A stretch of DNA of 64,000 nt from Aldrovandia affinis (GCA_029706075.1 JAINUG010000020.1:1565625-1629624); one strand, 5' to 3'. Positions 30,710-43,136 are shown, counted from the first letter of the stretch. A program made the numbers and translations. Notes: generated by a model not told the origin, from the sequence alone.

Positions 30710-31159
30710 TGTTACAACCTGCAGAAACCACAAGCACACCAATACAGTAGTCGTGTGGTGAACCAAAACAAGACGCGACAAACAAATACAGGATTTATTT
30801 AGGACATACGATAGATAAGGGACATACTCACATGACATCGAAGGGATATAATAAAAATCAATAACACAGTCCTAGCCCTAGACAAAACAGGTTCTAAAGT
30901 CACTCCTGTACAAATCAAAAAGGACGTTCTTCCGCAGACTACTTACCCTACTCTAGCTTCCCTAGCTATCAAAATGTACATAAGAAAAGAAAAATGCACA
31001 AGAAAAACGGGCAAGCAAGTAAGGTAAAAATCTTTGTAAAAGCAGTTGGGGATGGTCCAATCAGCGCCGGAGCAATCACGCAGCGGAAGCATGGCCTCAA
31101 TCAGCAATCAAGCACCGGTTGTCTAACTCTCTGGGGTCAAACTTTGGCCAGCCGTAACA
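30710..31159. mobile_element. Solo LTR, family C (4-bp TSD ATGC)
   Basis: Begins TGTTACAACC and ends GCCGTAACA with ATGC on both sides (30706-30709, 31160-31163). About 450 bp with no coding capacity. Orientation is not certain; AATAAA occurs on both strands. Confidence 0.65.
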
Positions 31160-31376
31160 ATGCCAATGTAAAAAAATATTTTCATAGATTTTTTTCAGTC
31201 TTATGAAAAAGTGGTGAAGCTGTGGTATGAAGAGACTTAAACTCAACATTTGCACAGCAAGCAATTCTAACCTTTTCCCCACATTGCATTGTCAGTGAGG
31301 AAATGTTTGTTTTTCACTTTTTAAAACATTGTCATGATGGGGCAAGCCCTCACAAGAATGAAAAACAACTAATATA

Positions 31377-32700
31377 CAGTCAGGTCCATAAGTATTTTGA
31401 CAGTGACACAATTTTCATTATTTTGGCTCTGTATCCCAGCACAATGGATTTGAAATGAAACAATCAAGATGTGCTTTAAGCTTTTTTAACACTTTCAGCT
31501 TTAATTTCAGGGCTTTGTCTAAAATATTGTATGAACCGTGTAGGAATTACAACCATTTTCATACATAGCCCCCACAAATTTTAGGGGCTCAAAAGTAATT
31601 CGACAAACTAACATAATCATAAATTAAATTGTCATTTTTAATACTTGGTTGCAAATCCTTTGCAGTCAATGACTGCCTGAAGTCTGGAACCCATAGACAT
31701 CACCAGATGCTGGGTTTCTTCCCTGGTGATGCTCTGCCAGGCCTTTACTGCCGCTGTCTTCAGTTCCTGCTTGTTCTTGGAGCATTTTGCCTTCAGTTTT
31801 TCCTTCAGCAAGTGAAATGCATGCTCAATTGGATTCAGGTCAGGTGATTGACTTAGTCATTGCAGAACATTCCACTTCTTTGCCTTAAAAAAGTATTGGG
31901 TGTATGCTTCGGGTCATTGTCCATCTGCACTGTGAAATGCCGTCCAATGAGTTTTTAAGCATTTGACTGAATCTGAGCAGATAATATAGCCCTATACACT
32001 TCAGAATTCATCCTGCTGCTTTTGTCAACAGTCACATCATCAATAAATACAAGGGAACCAGTTCCATTGGCAGCCATACAGGCCCACGCCATAACACTAC
32101 CACCACCATGCTTCACAGATGCGGTGATATGTTTTGGATCATGAGCAGTTCCTTCCCTTCTCCATACTCTTCTCTTCCCACCATTCTGGTACTAGTTGGT
32201 TTCATCTGTCCATAGGATGTTGTTCCAGAACTGTACAGGCTTTTCTAGATGTTTTTTGGCAAACTCTAATCTGGTCTTCCTGTTTTTGAGGCTTACCAAT
32301 GGTTTACATCTTGTGGTAAGCCCTCTGTATTTCCTCTGGTGAAGTCTTCTCTTGATTGTTGACACAGATACACCTACCTCCTGGAGGGTGTTCTTGATCT
32401 GGCTGTGTGAAGGCGGTTTTTCTTCACCAGGGAAATAATTCTTCTGTCATCCACCACAGTTGTTTTCCGTGGTCTTCTGGGCCTTTTGGTGTTCCTGAGC
32501 TCACCAGTGCGTTCTTTCTTTTTAAGAATGTACCAAATAGTTGATTTGGCCACACCAAATGTTTTTGCTATCTCTCTGATGGGTTTGTTTAGATTTTTCA
32601 GCCTAATGATAGCTTGCTTTTGTTTGGGAAAGTTTGGCATACAATGGCCGCTCTTTTGAGGGAAAATGTGCCCTTTCTCTGACTGGGACTTCCCTGATTA
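31377..32700 (-). mobile_element. Tc1-like transposon relic, antisense, one terminal repeat lost
   Basis: The left edge TA|CAGTCAGGTCCATAAGTATT is a Tc1 terminal repeat. The minus-strand transposase starts at 32640 (QKQAIIRLKNLNKPIREIAK, a helix-turn-helix). It continues through TDETN near 32200, QMDNDPKHT near 31925 and NPIEHA near 31825, so all three catalytic positions are still visible, but stops and shifts break the frame. No matching right terminal repeat was found. Confidence 0.85.
32374..32640 (-). pseudogene. Tc1 transposase N-terminal fragment
   Basis: Eighty-eight codons from ATG at 32640 with a paired-type DNA-binding region: IREIAKTFGVAKSTIWYILK, then a basic hinge (RPRRPRKTTVVDD). 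Decay after KNRLHTA shifts the frame. Confidence 0.8.
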
Positions 32701-33654
32701 CATAATGAGCTTAGCAAAGATTACTTCTCTGTGCGATTCTGAGCTGTAACTTTGAGCTCCTTGTTAGCCCCTTGCTAATTTATTGGATTCAAATGAGAGC
32801 AAATCCTGTAAACACAGCTCTGGGTTTGCATACAATGGATTAAAATTCTGCAGACACTGCTTTATAACTGCACTAATTTGAATTATAATCAATAGTCCTA
32901 CACAACAATTCTCCTGTGGTACGCCTTGAAGAACTGCACACCCCCGCCAGTATTAAAATGGTAATGCAGAGGGTGTTTTTTTCAGGAAAGCAGGTGATTA
33001 CAATTCTGGTAGCTTACTGCAATAGCCCAAGACAGATAAACTTTGCAAATAATGCTGATCCTGGCACAGCCGATTGTGGGTCCTGCTTTCCACATGTTGC
33101 CCTTTCCAGTAATAAAGCCCTCTGACAACTTATGCTTATCAATATTCTGTGTAAAATCATCAGCTCATAAATTTCCAGACTTGACTCTCAATTACAAAGG
33201 CCTCAATAATGTGATGTGTGAAGATAAGCTAATATTAATTTGCTTATTTAAGCACATTTTTAGGTCAGGTTAGAGTCAAGCCACAAGGATATTGCCAGAA
33301 AATGTCAATAAACACTTATGCATATGCTTATAAGTGTTCATTTTCAAGTGTTTACACAATGTTGGATCAAAACCTTTTTCCATCAATGAAAATAAGAAAA
33401 GCTAAATAATTGTGACAAACAACATCATGTCATGTTTCCTTCCGAAATTGCACGTTTTTGTTATTTTTACATCACTGTTGGGATATTTGACTGGAGGAAA
33501 AAGGTGTCTGACCCCAATAACACTATCTCAATCTAATATAATCACTGGCTTGTGATTACATTATGCCATACAGGTTACAGTATGTATTACAGAAGATATT
33601 ACCAATTGGAGGAGAGGCATGTTTCCCACTACCCATCTGGTAGTCTGTGGGCAC
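32701..33654. other. Intergenic sequence without recognised elements
   Basis: Single-copy-looking DNA between the Tc1 relic and the Harbinger element. Confidence 0.35.
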
Positions 33655-33657
33655 TTG

Positions 33658-34377
33658 TGGCACTTTTCCACCAGACAGTACCGTACGGTACAGCAAGGTA
33701 ACCAATCTGTGATCCCACATTTTGTCGCTTTTTCCACTGCCGAGCGAACCATACCGAACCTAAGCAGCCGTGCTGAATTTAGTTACTGCTCTTGCTGGGG
33801 TACTAATGAGCCGAACAGGGAGCTAAGGGTGGAGCTAGCAATACTGCAGACCATTGATTGGTCAAGCGCAATCGTCACAGAATTGTCACACTAAATCTCA
33901 GACCGGCTCAGACACAACCGCAATTTTTAAATATCACAATACTGGGAGAAGATTGCATTCCAGAAGAAGAAGAAGCATGGAAAGTTAAGTTTGGTCTATT
34001 CTTGAGGTGCAAGCCCTCATCAGTGTTTGGTCGGAAGACCAAATTCAGGGAGATCTGGAGTCCATCATTCGCAACGAGAAGGTCTACCAAGTCATATTGC
34101 AGCGTTTGCTGGATATAGGGATCCAGCGATCGGCCAAACGGTGCCGCAAAAAGATAAAAAAACTCAAACAAGATTACAGAGAAATTAAAGAACATAACAC
34201 AGCGGTCGCATTCTTTTTTGTCACTTGAGATAACTCCCCCTATCGAACTCCTCCGATCTTCACGGTTCTGTTGTGTTTGGAAAAACGACACGGGGACTCA
34301 ATCCGGGAAAGGGATAGTTATGCATTCAGATGGTTGCCGTACCGTACTGTACCATATTGCGCAGTAGAAAAATGCCA
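33658..34377 (+). mobile_element. PIF/Harbinger non-autonomous element with Myb/SANT-like remnant, 3-bp TSD
   Basis: Ends TGGCACTTTTCCACC and (inverted) TGGCATTTTTCTACTG, followed on both sides by gtaccgtac-type subterminal repeats. TTG flanks both ends (33655-33657, 34378-34380), matching the 3-bp duplications of Harbinger. It carries a Myb/SANT-like reading frame. No Harbinger nuclease segment is seen. Confidence 0.85.
33985..34210 (+). pseudogene. Myb/SANT-like DNA-binding protein remnant (Harbinger second ORF)
   Basis: Frame reads WSILEVQALISVWSEDQIQ, then NEKVYQVILQRLLDIGIQRS and CRKKIKKLKQDYREIKEHN. This is the tri-helical trihelix/Myb-like fold used by the accessory protein of Harbinger elements, with the normal 'W(T/S)...E..ALI..W' first helix. 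The N-terminal and C-terminal parts are gone. Confidence 0.82.
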
Positions 34378-34890
34378 TTGGTGTGAAGTTGGGCAGAACT
34401 AATGCAGCGGTAACCTGAGGAATCTTGGCCTTCATAAACACACCCTACCCCTGTTATGACAAGGCCAATTGTGTCCCATCGCTGTGGACTCCCAGTTACA
34501 GTCAGCTCATAACATTGCTGAGGCTTGAACTTCAGACTATAGGCTTGCGCTCATGGTGAGGACCTTTAAGGAACCCCAGTATAGCACTGAACTACAGTTC
34601 CCAACATGAAAATACACCACTCAGAATCATACAGTTAAGCTCATTCTGTTAAAGGTCCCGAACAGTCAAATCAAGTTTTCCATCAAATAGGATGATGTTT
34701 GGGTGAAGCCAGATTAAAGTCGGATGTTGAAAGCTTGAAACCGTCATACCTGCAAACTATGGTATGACAATAAAGCTGGGTCAGGCTCGTCCTTTGTAAA
34801 AAATAAATAATGAAGTTCCAATCCTATTGGGTCATATGGGAATATTTGTGACCTAAGAAAACCCAGCTCATTTTAATACACAAATGTCAG

Positions 34891-35954
34891 TGTCACACGC
34901 CACGTGACAAACCCTGAACGGGAACAGAGCAGACTGGAGACATGGAGTGGAGTTTGTTGGTCTACACACCGGATTTTATACATTTTTTCCTGTTTCTCCC
35001 CCAGACATGGGGAAGAGACAGTGGGAGTAGCAGGTTAACATATAACAAAGACAAACACAAACTCTTCACCCTACTCGCCGCGAAGCTTTCGGGTAAAAAC
35101 AACGAACTAAAATAACAAGCTAAAATAATAAAAACTTATGGGACACCGCGCCTCTTCCTCCGGAGTTCCCTTGGAACCTCCCCAGGCACACACATATCCA
35201 GTGACCTTTCAAGTGCTTACCCATTCATACTGAGACACTCGAACTTTGCAGTTTGAGTTCTCTTACCCATTCATACAGAGACACTTGCCACAGTGAGAGT
35301 TTTCTGGCAACCAGCCCCAAGACACCCTCCACTCTTCCAGTGAGAGTTCTCGGGCTGTTGCCCAGAAACACTCTCCACTGCCGAGTGTGAGCTCTCTTTC
35401 ACTAAAACCGAGAGGCGGACACTCCCAGTGCACCCCCTCTCCCTCTTCCTCTTCCTCTTCCTCTTCCCCACACACACAAGAAGAACTCTACTCAGTCACT
35501 TTCAACAAACGCACACAAAACTCAACAAACATCAAACATTCCACAATCCAACATTGCACACGCGACAAAGACACCAGGCTCACACAACACGACAAGACTG
35601 ACTAACTCTCCACTCGCCCCACCTGCTCTTATAGGCTTAGTTTCTGCCTGGCTCAGGTGGGACTCGTGAGGCATTCACCCAATCACAATCTCTCATCTCA
35701 CATTCTCACACAGACACCCAATCAGCCAATTGACTTCCATATCAATTGACTGATTGACACCAATTAAATAATTAAATAATAATTAAACCAATTATGGCCT
35801 TTGGAGCTCCCTTCCGGGTGACAGTTCACTCTCACACCCTGTGAGAGTGCCAAACCTGCCCCCGGAAAGTCTCACTGCTCCAAAGTCCTCTACCACATGC
35901 AACAACACAGGCAACCATGCCACTCCCACGTGGCCAAGACCGACGTCCTCCACA
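34891..35954 (-). mobile_element. Solo LTR, family A, full length (TSD GTCAG)
   Basis: 1064 bp, from TGTCACACGCCACGTG to GACGTCCTCCACA, with perfect 5-bp flanks GTCAG (34886-34890, 35955-35959). No internal coding region. It is the longest family-A LTR here and serves as the reference for the other four copies. A (CTTCCT)n stretch lies at 35441-35466. Confidence 0.92.
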
Positions 35955-36722
35955 GTCAGCTTGCCACTAGGTAGGTGTGTTTGTGTTGTTTTCAAGCCAG
36001 CTAACATACAAAAATTCAATTCAAATGTGACAGACAGCAATAGGCGACTTACAAGATGTGCATTAATACATGGTAAGAAATCAATGGTGTGGACGGTCCC
36101 TAAGGTCTGGTTCCGAATCGAGACCATGCTGGACCACAGGACTGCACATAATTGGCTGGCACGTCAGGTTTTAAGTTGGCAGGACATCTGTGTCTCATTG
36201 CGCACCTGCCTTAACAAGCTGTGCATGAAGTGTCCTCCTCTGACTCAATGTCTTTGCGAGCTCAATTTGTGGACTGCAAAATGAAATGAGGCAGCATCTG
36301 ACATCACGCGTTTCAGAAGAGAGCACGTGCTTGTCTGCATTCTCCCGAGTTGAAAAGGGGGAGTTGCAGTGATGAGCATGAACACACAAACACAATTGGA
36401 CATTTGAACGTGGGAGAACATTTAATAATTTAGGAGACACTCTTATCCATGCAAAATATCCTTGTTCTTTTTTCATTCGTCCTTACATATCATGGACGAA
36501 TAAATCATGGAAAACCAAAATGTTACCAGTAACGCTTCAGTATTTTGTAAATGAATTAAGAAAGGTTTTACCCGAACAGTATCTGTATTCTCAGTGCAAA
36601 TGGACATGCATTCAAATTATGTTTTTATAGTCCTACCATATAAATCTTGTGGTGTCACACTCAGTTCTTGGATGTATATACAGGCATTTGCCTAACTTAA
36701 TTCCTAAATTAAGTTTAGGGCA

Positions 36723-36937
36723 GGCAGTGTGGTATAATGGTTAGGGAACTGGGCTTGTAACGTTAAGGTTGCAGGTTCAATCCCCAGGTGGGACACTGCC
36801 GTTGTACCCTTGAGCAAGGTACTTAACCTGAATTGCTTCAGTTAATATCCAGCTGTATAAATGGATTGTAAAGAAAATGTAAACTGTAAGTCGCTCTGGA
36901 TAAGAGCGTCTGCTAAATGCCTGTAATGTAATGTAAA
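36723..36937 (+). repeat. tRNA-derived SINE, + copy
   Basis: The tRNA-like head has an 8-bp acceptor-stem match (GGCAGTGT / ACACTGCC), A box tggtataatgg and B box ggttcaatccc. The body is followed by the tail 'gtaagtcgctctggataaga' and ends in (ATGTA)n. It is not a functional tRNA gene: the D- and anticodon-arm spacing is SINE-like. Confidence 0.88.
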
Positions 36938-37096
36938 TTGTTACAATTGGTTAGCTGTACAGGCACAACTATGCATTTCCCAAAGCATGTCTTAACTTTA
37001 AAATTTTAAAACAGATTCCAGGCACTTAGATCTAAATATCAAACATATGTAGGACCAGCCACACATAGCCACACACATTTTGTGTATTTAAACATT

Positions 37097-37325
37097 ACAT
37101 TACATTACAGGCATTTAGCAGACGCTCTTATCCAGAGCGACTTACAGTTTACATTTCTTTACATACATTTACATACAATCCATTTATACAGCTGGATATT
37201 AACTGAAGCAATTCATTGTTAAGTACCTTGCTCAAGGGTACAATGGCAGTGTCCCACCTGGGAATTGAACCGGCAACCATAACGTTACAAACCCAGTTCC
37301 CTAACCATTATACCACAGTGCCGCC
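37097..37325 (-). repeat. tRNA-derived SINE, inverted partner copy
   Basis: Antisense member of the same family as 36723-36937, with the tail at the left and tRNA head at the right. AACATT at 37091-37096 and 37326-37331 is a likely target duplication. Confidence 0.88.
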
Positions 37326-38277
37326 AACATTTGAATGTATTAATTTGGAAACTTTAAATAATGCAAAATGATCCCCATCTGTATTTCTGGTATTAAGCCA
37401 GCCCCTATTATTGATGAAAATCCAATTATCTACCCCCCTGCCTCCTTCCCCTCTCAATCCACACATCTGCAAGATCTTTCAGAGGCAGCCAGCATCCATT
37501 TCCTCCTGGTTGGCGTATCGATGCTATCTCTTTAATAGCTTGGAGTCGATCCAGCTCCACATAGGTCACTGCGCTGCCATGCACCCATTCATAAAAAAAA
37601 CCAGAAACACACATTAGTTATGGCCGATAGGAAAGGGCAAAATCGGCATGGAGGGTGGAAAAACAATTAATTTACATGGTCGTGTTTCTTATTCTGTTCA
37701 TTTACTGGCTGCATTTCTTATTCTGCTCATTTACTCAAACATAATTGTCCTTCAGATCTATTTATTCAGTGAGTGGCTTGGGCTGACACATCGTTCGAAA
37801 TCACTAAAGTGATTCCAGGCCCTGGCAGGATGGGGATTTGCAGTCATGAGAGCCTTTGACTGCCGAGGCGAAAATGAGCTCTCTGTTCAATAATGCATGG
37901 GAAGCAGCCTGAAACATGAGTGTATGCATGTTCCACAGGCTTGAACCTAATGCTGAAGGTACTGTAATCTATGAGTGTAAATGTACTTTACTTACTTTAC
38001 TTTACTGTGCTTATGCACAACCAACCAACTTGCCTTTTTACTGTTATAAAAATGGCATACACTGATGCAGTGTACATAAATAAATACATACGGTAGGCCT
38101 ATATCACTGTATGACAGATATACAGTAAGCTGGATAGAAGAGCTCCATACTTTAGAGAGATTGTTTTGATACCCTTAAATTGACAACTAAAATTCCTTGG
38201 ATGTTTATAGGATTAAGTGGTTTTAAAAAACTCTCAGAATTGTGAAAAATCTAATTTGAGATCTCAAACAGAGCCCT

Positions 38278-38345
38278 CTCAAAAAGAGCCCCAGACCATC
38301 ACGCTTCCTCCTCCATGTTTGACAGTTGGTGTCACACACTGAGGA
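38278..38345 (-). repeat. Tc1-like fragment
   Basis: Antisense to the [12 protein letters not shown] segment of the family at 1579-2440. Only about 65 bases remain. Confidence 0.75.
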
Positions 38346-38602
38346 ACCATCTGTGGTGTTATCAAATAAAGAAGTAATCCTTGATCAATTTAACTTGCTT
38401 TATTTTAACATGTCTGTATATAACGATTCGCCATTTTCTATTCCCCGTTCACACCCTCGTCGATCTCTCGCGATATTCTGCATTGTTCACTTAACAATAC
38501 TACATCTCTTCCTTTGTTGGAAATAAAGTCCATAACATTAACTAAAGTTTTAATTTTCTTTACATTCACAGTATGACCCTTATGATCAGCTATTGAACTA
38601 AG

Positions 38603-39345
38603 TGTGAGGGTGGATGGTGATAGGCGCCACTCGCAGAACCCCAGGGGATCAATAAGTTAAACTGTACTGCCCTACAGTCTAACCACCAGCTCTGATAAAC
38701 AGAGAATTAGGGAAGGGACGAACAAAAGGGAGGAATGGAAAATATCACCCAACGGGTGGCTAAGTGTCACACTGACACAAACAAAAGAAATGAAGAAAAC
38801 TCTGCAGAGTTAATAAGGTGAGGGTAGCAAAACACCCGGCAAACAAAATACCTTATACAATTTCTTTTCAGAAAACAAAACACACAGTGGTGGAAATACG
38901 TCCACCGGATTACCAAATGGTAATAGAAAACAAACAACTAAACCAAAGACACCGAGTGTCCGAAAACGAGAAAAGGGCTAGGAGAGCCAAAAGAACAAGA
39001 ATGTAACCCAAAACACAGTCGAACCGACTGAACAAAAGAAACCAAATGGAAGCTCCTAATAGAGAGCAAGGTTCCTATTGAAGGTACAAATAAAGATGTT
39101 CTTATTTGAAGATGGTTTCGGACAGAAAGAGTCTTTTCTAAAGTAAGTCTTTATGTTACGTATTTAAAAAGACACAACTACCTTACCGGCTAGATCGCAA
39201 AGATGGCTTACGATTTCGCCCCGATCACACTACAGGTGCGGGTTTAAATAGGAAGGTGATTGCTAATTGAACCCCACCTGTGCACCTCCCACAAGGAAGG
39301 CGCAACACCGCCACCCGGTGGTGAGTCAGGGGAAAAACCATGACA
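38603..39345 (-). mobile_element. Solo LTR, family D (TSD CTAAG)
   Basis: 743 bp, from TGTGAGGGTGGATGG to ACCATGACA, with perfect CTAAG flanks (38598-38602, 39346-39350). A TATTTAAA-type box on the minus strand near 39245 suggests minus orientation. There is no coding region. Confidence 0.85.
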
Positions 39346-39474
39346 CTAAGAGGTGTATACTCCAACATACTCAAGTCAACTTAATAACATTTGACCTTTC
39401 ATAATGTCATAACCTGAACATTTCAATGAGTTTAACAGTCAACTTTATATATTTTTTTCTTCACATTTCTCAAT

Positions 39475-40660
39475 TTAACACTCTATTTTGATTGACATGA
39501 GCATGTCCTTGAACCTTACTGGTTTTCTGACAACTCTCCCACTCCTAGTGGTGTACTGTGTGTCATCATTTGCTTGGGATGTGTCCCGGGAAGGTTCAGA
39601 TTGACTGTGAGCACTGCCAGGTGGCTCCGTGTTCTCAGGTGGTCCATTTGAAGCTTCAGGAACTATGAAGTCATACTGTAAGGGGGCATGTTGAAGGTGC
39701 TTCACATTCCTAATGAGTTTGGATCCATCCTAATGAGTTCACTAGTTCGAATGACTTGTCTGAGGTGTTCCTCAGAATCACAAAGTGAGTGTCTCTGAAC
39801 TTGGCGTCCAACTTCCCAGTCTCCATATTGGCTACATATACAATGTTTCCTATTTTGAAACTGTGATCCCTGGCTCTGTTTTTGTCTGCATATTGTTTCA
39901 TTTTGTCTTTGTAAGTTTGGTGGTGTTTCTGAATGTCCTTTGGTTTCTCTTTTGGTTTCTCTTTTCCCTCCAACAGGCTTGGCAGCTTGGTGTGTCTCGG
40001 GAGAACATTAGAAAAGCTGGCGTCTCACCTGATGCCCGGTGGGGTATAGAGCGGTAAGCTAGGAGTATCCGTGGCAGCTCCTCTTTCCAGCTTTTCTTGT
40101 CACACCTGGCAGTCCTGAAGGCTTTCTTTAGATATCTGTGGAACCGTTCAATTTTTCCATTACCTGGGAAAATAAGGAGGAGCCCTAATGTGTTTGATCC
40201 CACAGGTTTTAAGAACGTTCTCAAACACTTGTCCAACAGTTTTTCGCATTGTCTGTCACGACCTCTAATGGATATCCAAACCGTGCAAAGATCTTCAACA
40301 GCTCTGCTGCTACGGTTGTAGAGGATATGTCTGAGATGACTACAGCTTCAGGGTAAGCAGTGTTATGCAGGTGAGTATGTACTCGTTCTGAATAAGACCT
40401 ACCAGGTCAATGCCCAGTTTTGTCCATGGTCGCGGTGACAGTTCAGTAGGTTGAAGAGGCCGATTCAGCACACATGTTGAGCATTGCCTAATCGGTCTCT
40501 CAACATCTGTATCCATCTTCAGCCAATATAATTTGGCTCTGAGGTACTGTTGTGTTCCACCCTGCCACTAAAGCACCAGCAGATAGGGTGTCTCACTGCT
40601 TGGGTGACAGTTGGTGACATAACTCTGTTGGTGACATAACTCCATTGGATTTGAAGACTC
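39475..40660 (-). pseudogene. Ty3/gypsy integrase relic (HHCC finger to C-terminal domain)
   Basis: Minus-strand fragments in order: RPIRQCSTCVLNRPLQPTEL (zinc-finger C-x2-C), PWTKLGIDLVG (first catalytic Asp), AAELLKIFARFGYPLEVVTD (second Asp), GKIERFHRYLKKAF (catalytic Glu), then LLAYRSIPHRASGETPAFLM and a C-terminal beta domain (HSFKIGNIVYVANM). A Ser/Pro-rich tail with TRSGRVVRKPVRFKD follows. Frames are broken by shifts and no LTRs are seen near it. It is a different family from the element at 55489-62083. Confidence 0.82.
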
Positions 40661-42450
40661 CAATTAAATACACAGCAGCATTCCATCTGAGTGACCATCA
40701 TTTATTCAGGAGGCCGGCTTCCGTCAGTCACCAGGCAGCTCACTGAATTCTCATTATGCTGGGGAATTTTGTGTCATTGCAAATATGACCATCGATATGA
40801 AATTGTTCTGCTTACTTTCTGTTTCAAGGTGCATGCCTTCCAATAGGGATTTCAAAAAGACAAGCTATGTCCGTTGGGTTTACAGAAACATATAGTGGCA
40901 TGTTCCATTGTGTGTCGTGTTTTCATCTCTGCTCCTACCATGTGACCTTTTTAGTGGCACAAGATCAGCCAGCTTGGTTTGATTTCTGTCACATCACTTG
41001 GAAATTTCTACTCGAGTAGAAATAACTTTAGTAGCTCGTGGACCATCCCACAGGCTGACCCCAAAGTCACTTGAGGCAAACTTTGGTTTGGGAGTAGTGT
41101 AAGGCAGTGTGTGTCTGCACACACATTCAAGAATATGAAGCCACTTTGCATCCTGACAAGGACCCTTGCAATTACCAGAAAAAATCTTTTTTTTGTCCTG
41201 CTTAACTTAAAACTACTATGAATTTTCACAATTTCAGAAGACTCAGCTAAAGTGAACGGTCCTGGTTTCAGTACCAGTTTCGAGCTCCAGCTGGCACTCC
41301 TCCTCCAGCCCTGTCATCGACGCAGCATTCACAATGGACAGCCTTTTACAAAAAAAAGATGAAGTCAAAGTTGCCCTGGCACCCTGCTGGAAGGTGAGAG
41401 CCAGAGAGGCACAGTTGTCAGATGCATTTAAAATCTAATCAATGGTTTTATTTTATGTGGACCTAGGAATAAAACTTCTTCTTGTACTGTCCTTACCCAC
41501 TTGTTTAAGCAGAGACTTTTTATCTGACGTATGGGTTTTACTCTTCTGTGCATCATTAAACTTCTCAGAAATATTATGTTTGGTTGTTCATTTCGGGGAA
41601 TGGCAAAAGTTGTAGACAGCATTCATTCTTCCAGAAAAATGTACATCAACGGTACATTTGGGCTTAAGCAAATCTATGTTCCACTGGAAGAAAAATATGA
41701 GAAAATAATGAATGCATGACTCCACATGGGCCATGTTGTTGAGCTCTGTTCATTTGGGAGCATCTGGGTAAGCATCTGTCAAGATGTACAAAGTGTGTGT
41801 TCTTAACAAATAATTACGAACAGCATTATTGGTGTTAGTAAACACTGGCCCTTTCTGGTATGACTACTGGTATGAAATCCCAATGTCCAACATGAGTGGT
41901 AGCCCTGTTGACTTCAGTATAATTAGGTTCTACCAGAGCAAATATGTTCCGAACTCAGGATGGGTACAGAGCATCCAAGCGTTCCATTGGGCACTGTGGT
42001 TTTCTTTTCACTTCAGCCCTGATTTCCAAGATGGAATCATTTATTAACTTTCAGAATTTCTTCCATTTCCTACCACTGCCACCCAGGTCCAAAAATGCGT
42101 TTGAGCAGAGGTATCAGTGGCCTAAGTATAAAGGAATTTTATTGGTCCATATTTTTGTGAAGATGCTCTTACATGGGAATCTGTAAAAGTAAACAACATG
42201 GACAAGTATTCTCTACATTTATGCCAAGGTTTCAAGCATGTTCTCAATTGACATATAAAAAAATAAGCGGAAGCTGATATCACGTTTATAGCATGTTTGT
42301 CTGCATGTTTGTCTACGCTCTCCCGAATTGACAGCAGAGGTTGCAGCGAACACAGCTTAAAATACAATTTGCCATTTAAAATTGGGAGAAAAAGGGGAAA
42401 AAGCATAATAATTTTTTGGCATCACAAGGAGCAGCACAGGGAAATGGCTG
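40661..42450. other. Intergenic sequence without recognised elements
   Basis: Nothing with clear ends or coding signal, apart from a short stretch near 42316-42400 that resembles part of a SINE body also seen near 36325-36430. Confidence 0.35.
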
Positions 42451-42867
42451 TGTGGAGGACGTCGGTCTCGGCCACGTGGGAGTGGCATGGTTGTCTGTGT
42501 CTTTACATGTTGTGGAGGCCGTTGGAGCAGGTAGACTTTGTCTGTGTTTGTGTTTGTTATACGTATGTTAACCTGCTACTCCCACTGTCTCTTCCCCATG
42601 TCTGGGGGGAGAGACAGGAAAAAATAAATAAAATATGGTCCATAGACCGACAAACTCCACTCCGTGTCTCCAGTCTGCTCTGTTCCCATCCAGGGTTTGT
42701 CACGTGGTGTGTGACAATTTGGTGCCAAAACCCGGGATAGAGCAGCACCCCTCTTGGCTGTCATGGGGATCCCCCCAACCTCGGTCAAGCGACTGAAAAG
42801 CCGCAAGATCTGGGTGGTGAAGCCAGAGGGGAAGAAGCTGGAATGGCGGAGACCGACGTCCTCCACA
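42451..42867 (+). mobile_element. LTR family A derivative: deleted LTR, PBS and inverted U3 end (TSD GGCTG)
   Basis: 42451-42716 is a family-A LTR in + orientation with an internal deletion of roughly 800 bp compared with 34891-35954. It is followed by ATT and an 18-nt primer-binding site, then about 110 bases of leader. The end, 42849-42867, is the inverted first 19 bases of the LTR (GAGACCGACGTCCTCCACA). The whole unit is bracketed by exact GGCTG repeats (42446-42450, 42868-42872). Confidence 0.85.
42720..42737 (+). other. tRNA primer-binding site of LTR family A
   Basis: TGGTGCCAAAACCCGGGA, three bases after the LTR end. It starts with the TGG complementary to tRNA CCA ends, showing that family A is tRNA-primed and fixing its orientation. 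Confidence 0.82.
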
Positions 42868-43136
42868 GGCTGCCTGTGCCTTTTTCGTCTCGTGAGGCAT
42901 AAGAGCTGTAGACCAGGAAAACCTACAGCTCCCATCAGCCTGAATTCCCACAGCTGGCCACCAGCTGCATAGGGTGCAGCAAATACGACTGCTGGCAGCT
43001 GACTGCAACTGAGGACTGCACAAAAAGGGCTTATTGTGCTGCAGTAAAGAAAAGACATTGAAGGGCAGCTGCAGGCCTCCTCATAAATGTTTGAACTCTT
43101 AAATCAACTTTATTATCTTTGTTGCAAATGTTTTAC

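Noticed and set aside
35841..36284. 147-codon + strand ORF
   Set aside because: It begins inside a solo LTR and continues into flanking DNA across the target-site duplication, so it is not a gene.
38818..39006. Basic 62-codon + strand ORF
   Set aside because: Lies wholly inside solo LTR family D in the opposite orientation and has no recognisable motif.
42576..43058. 160-codon minus-strand ORF
   Set aside because: It runs antisense across the family-A LTR, its PBS and flanking DNA. No motif, and it crosses an element boundary.
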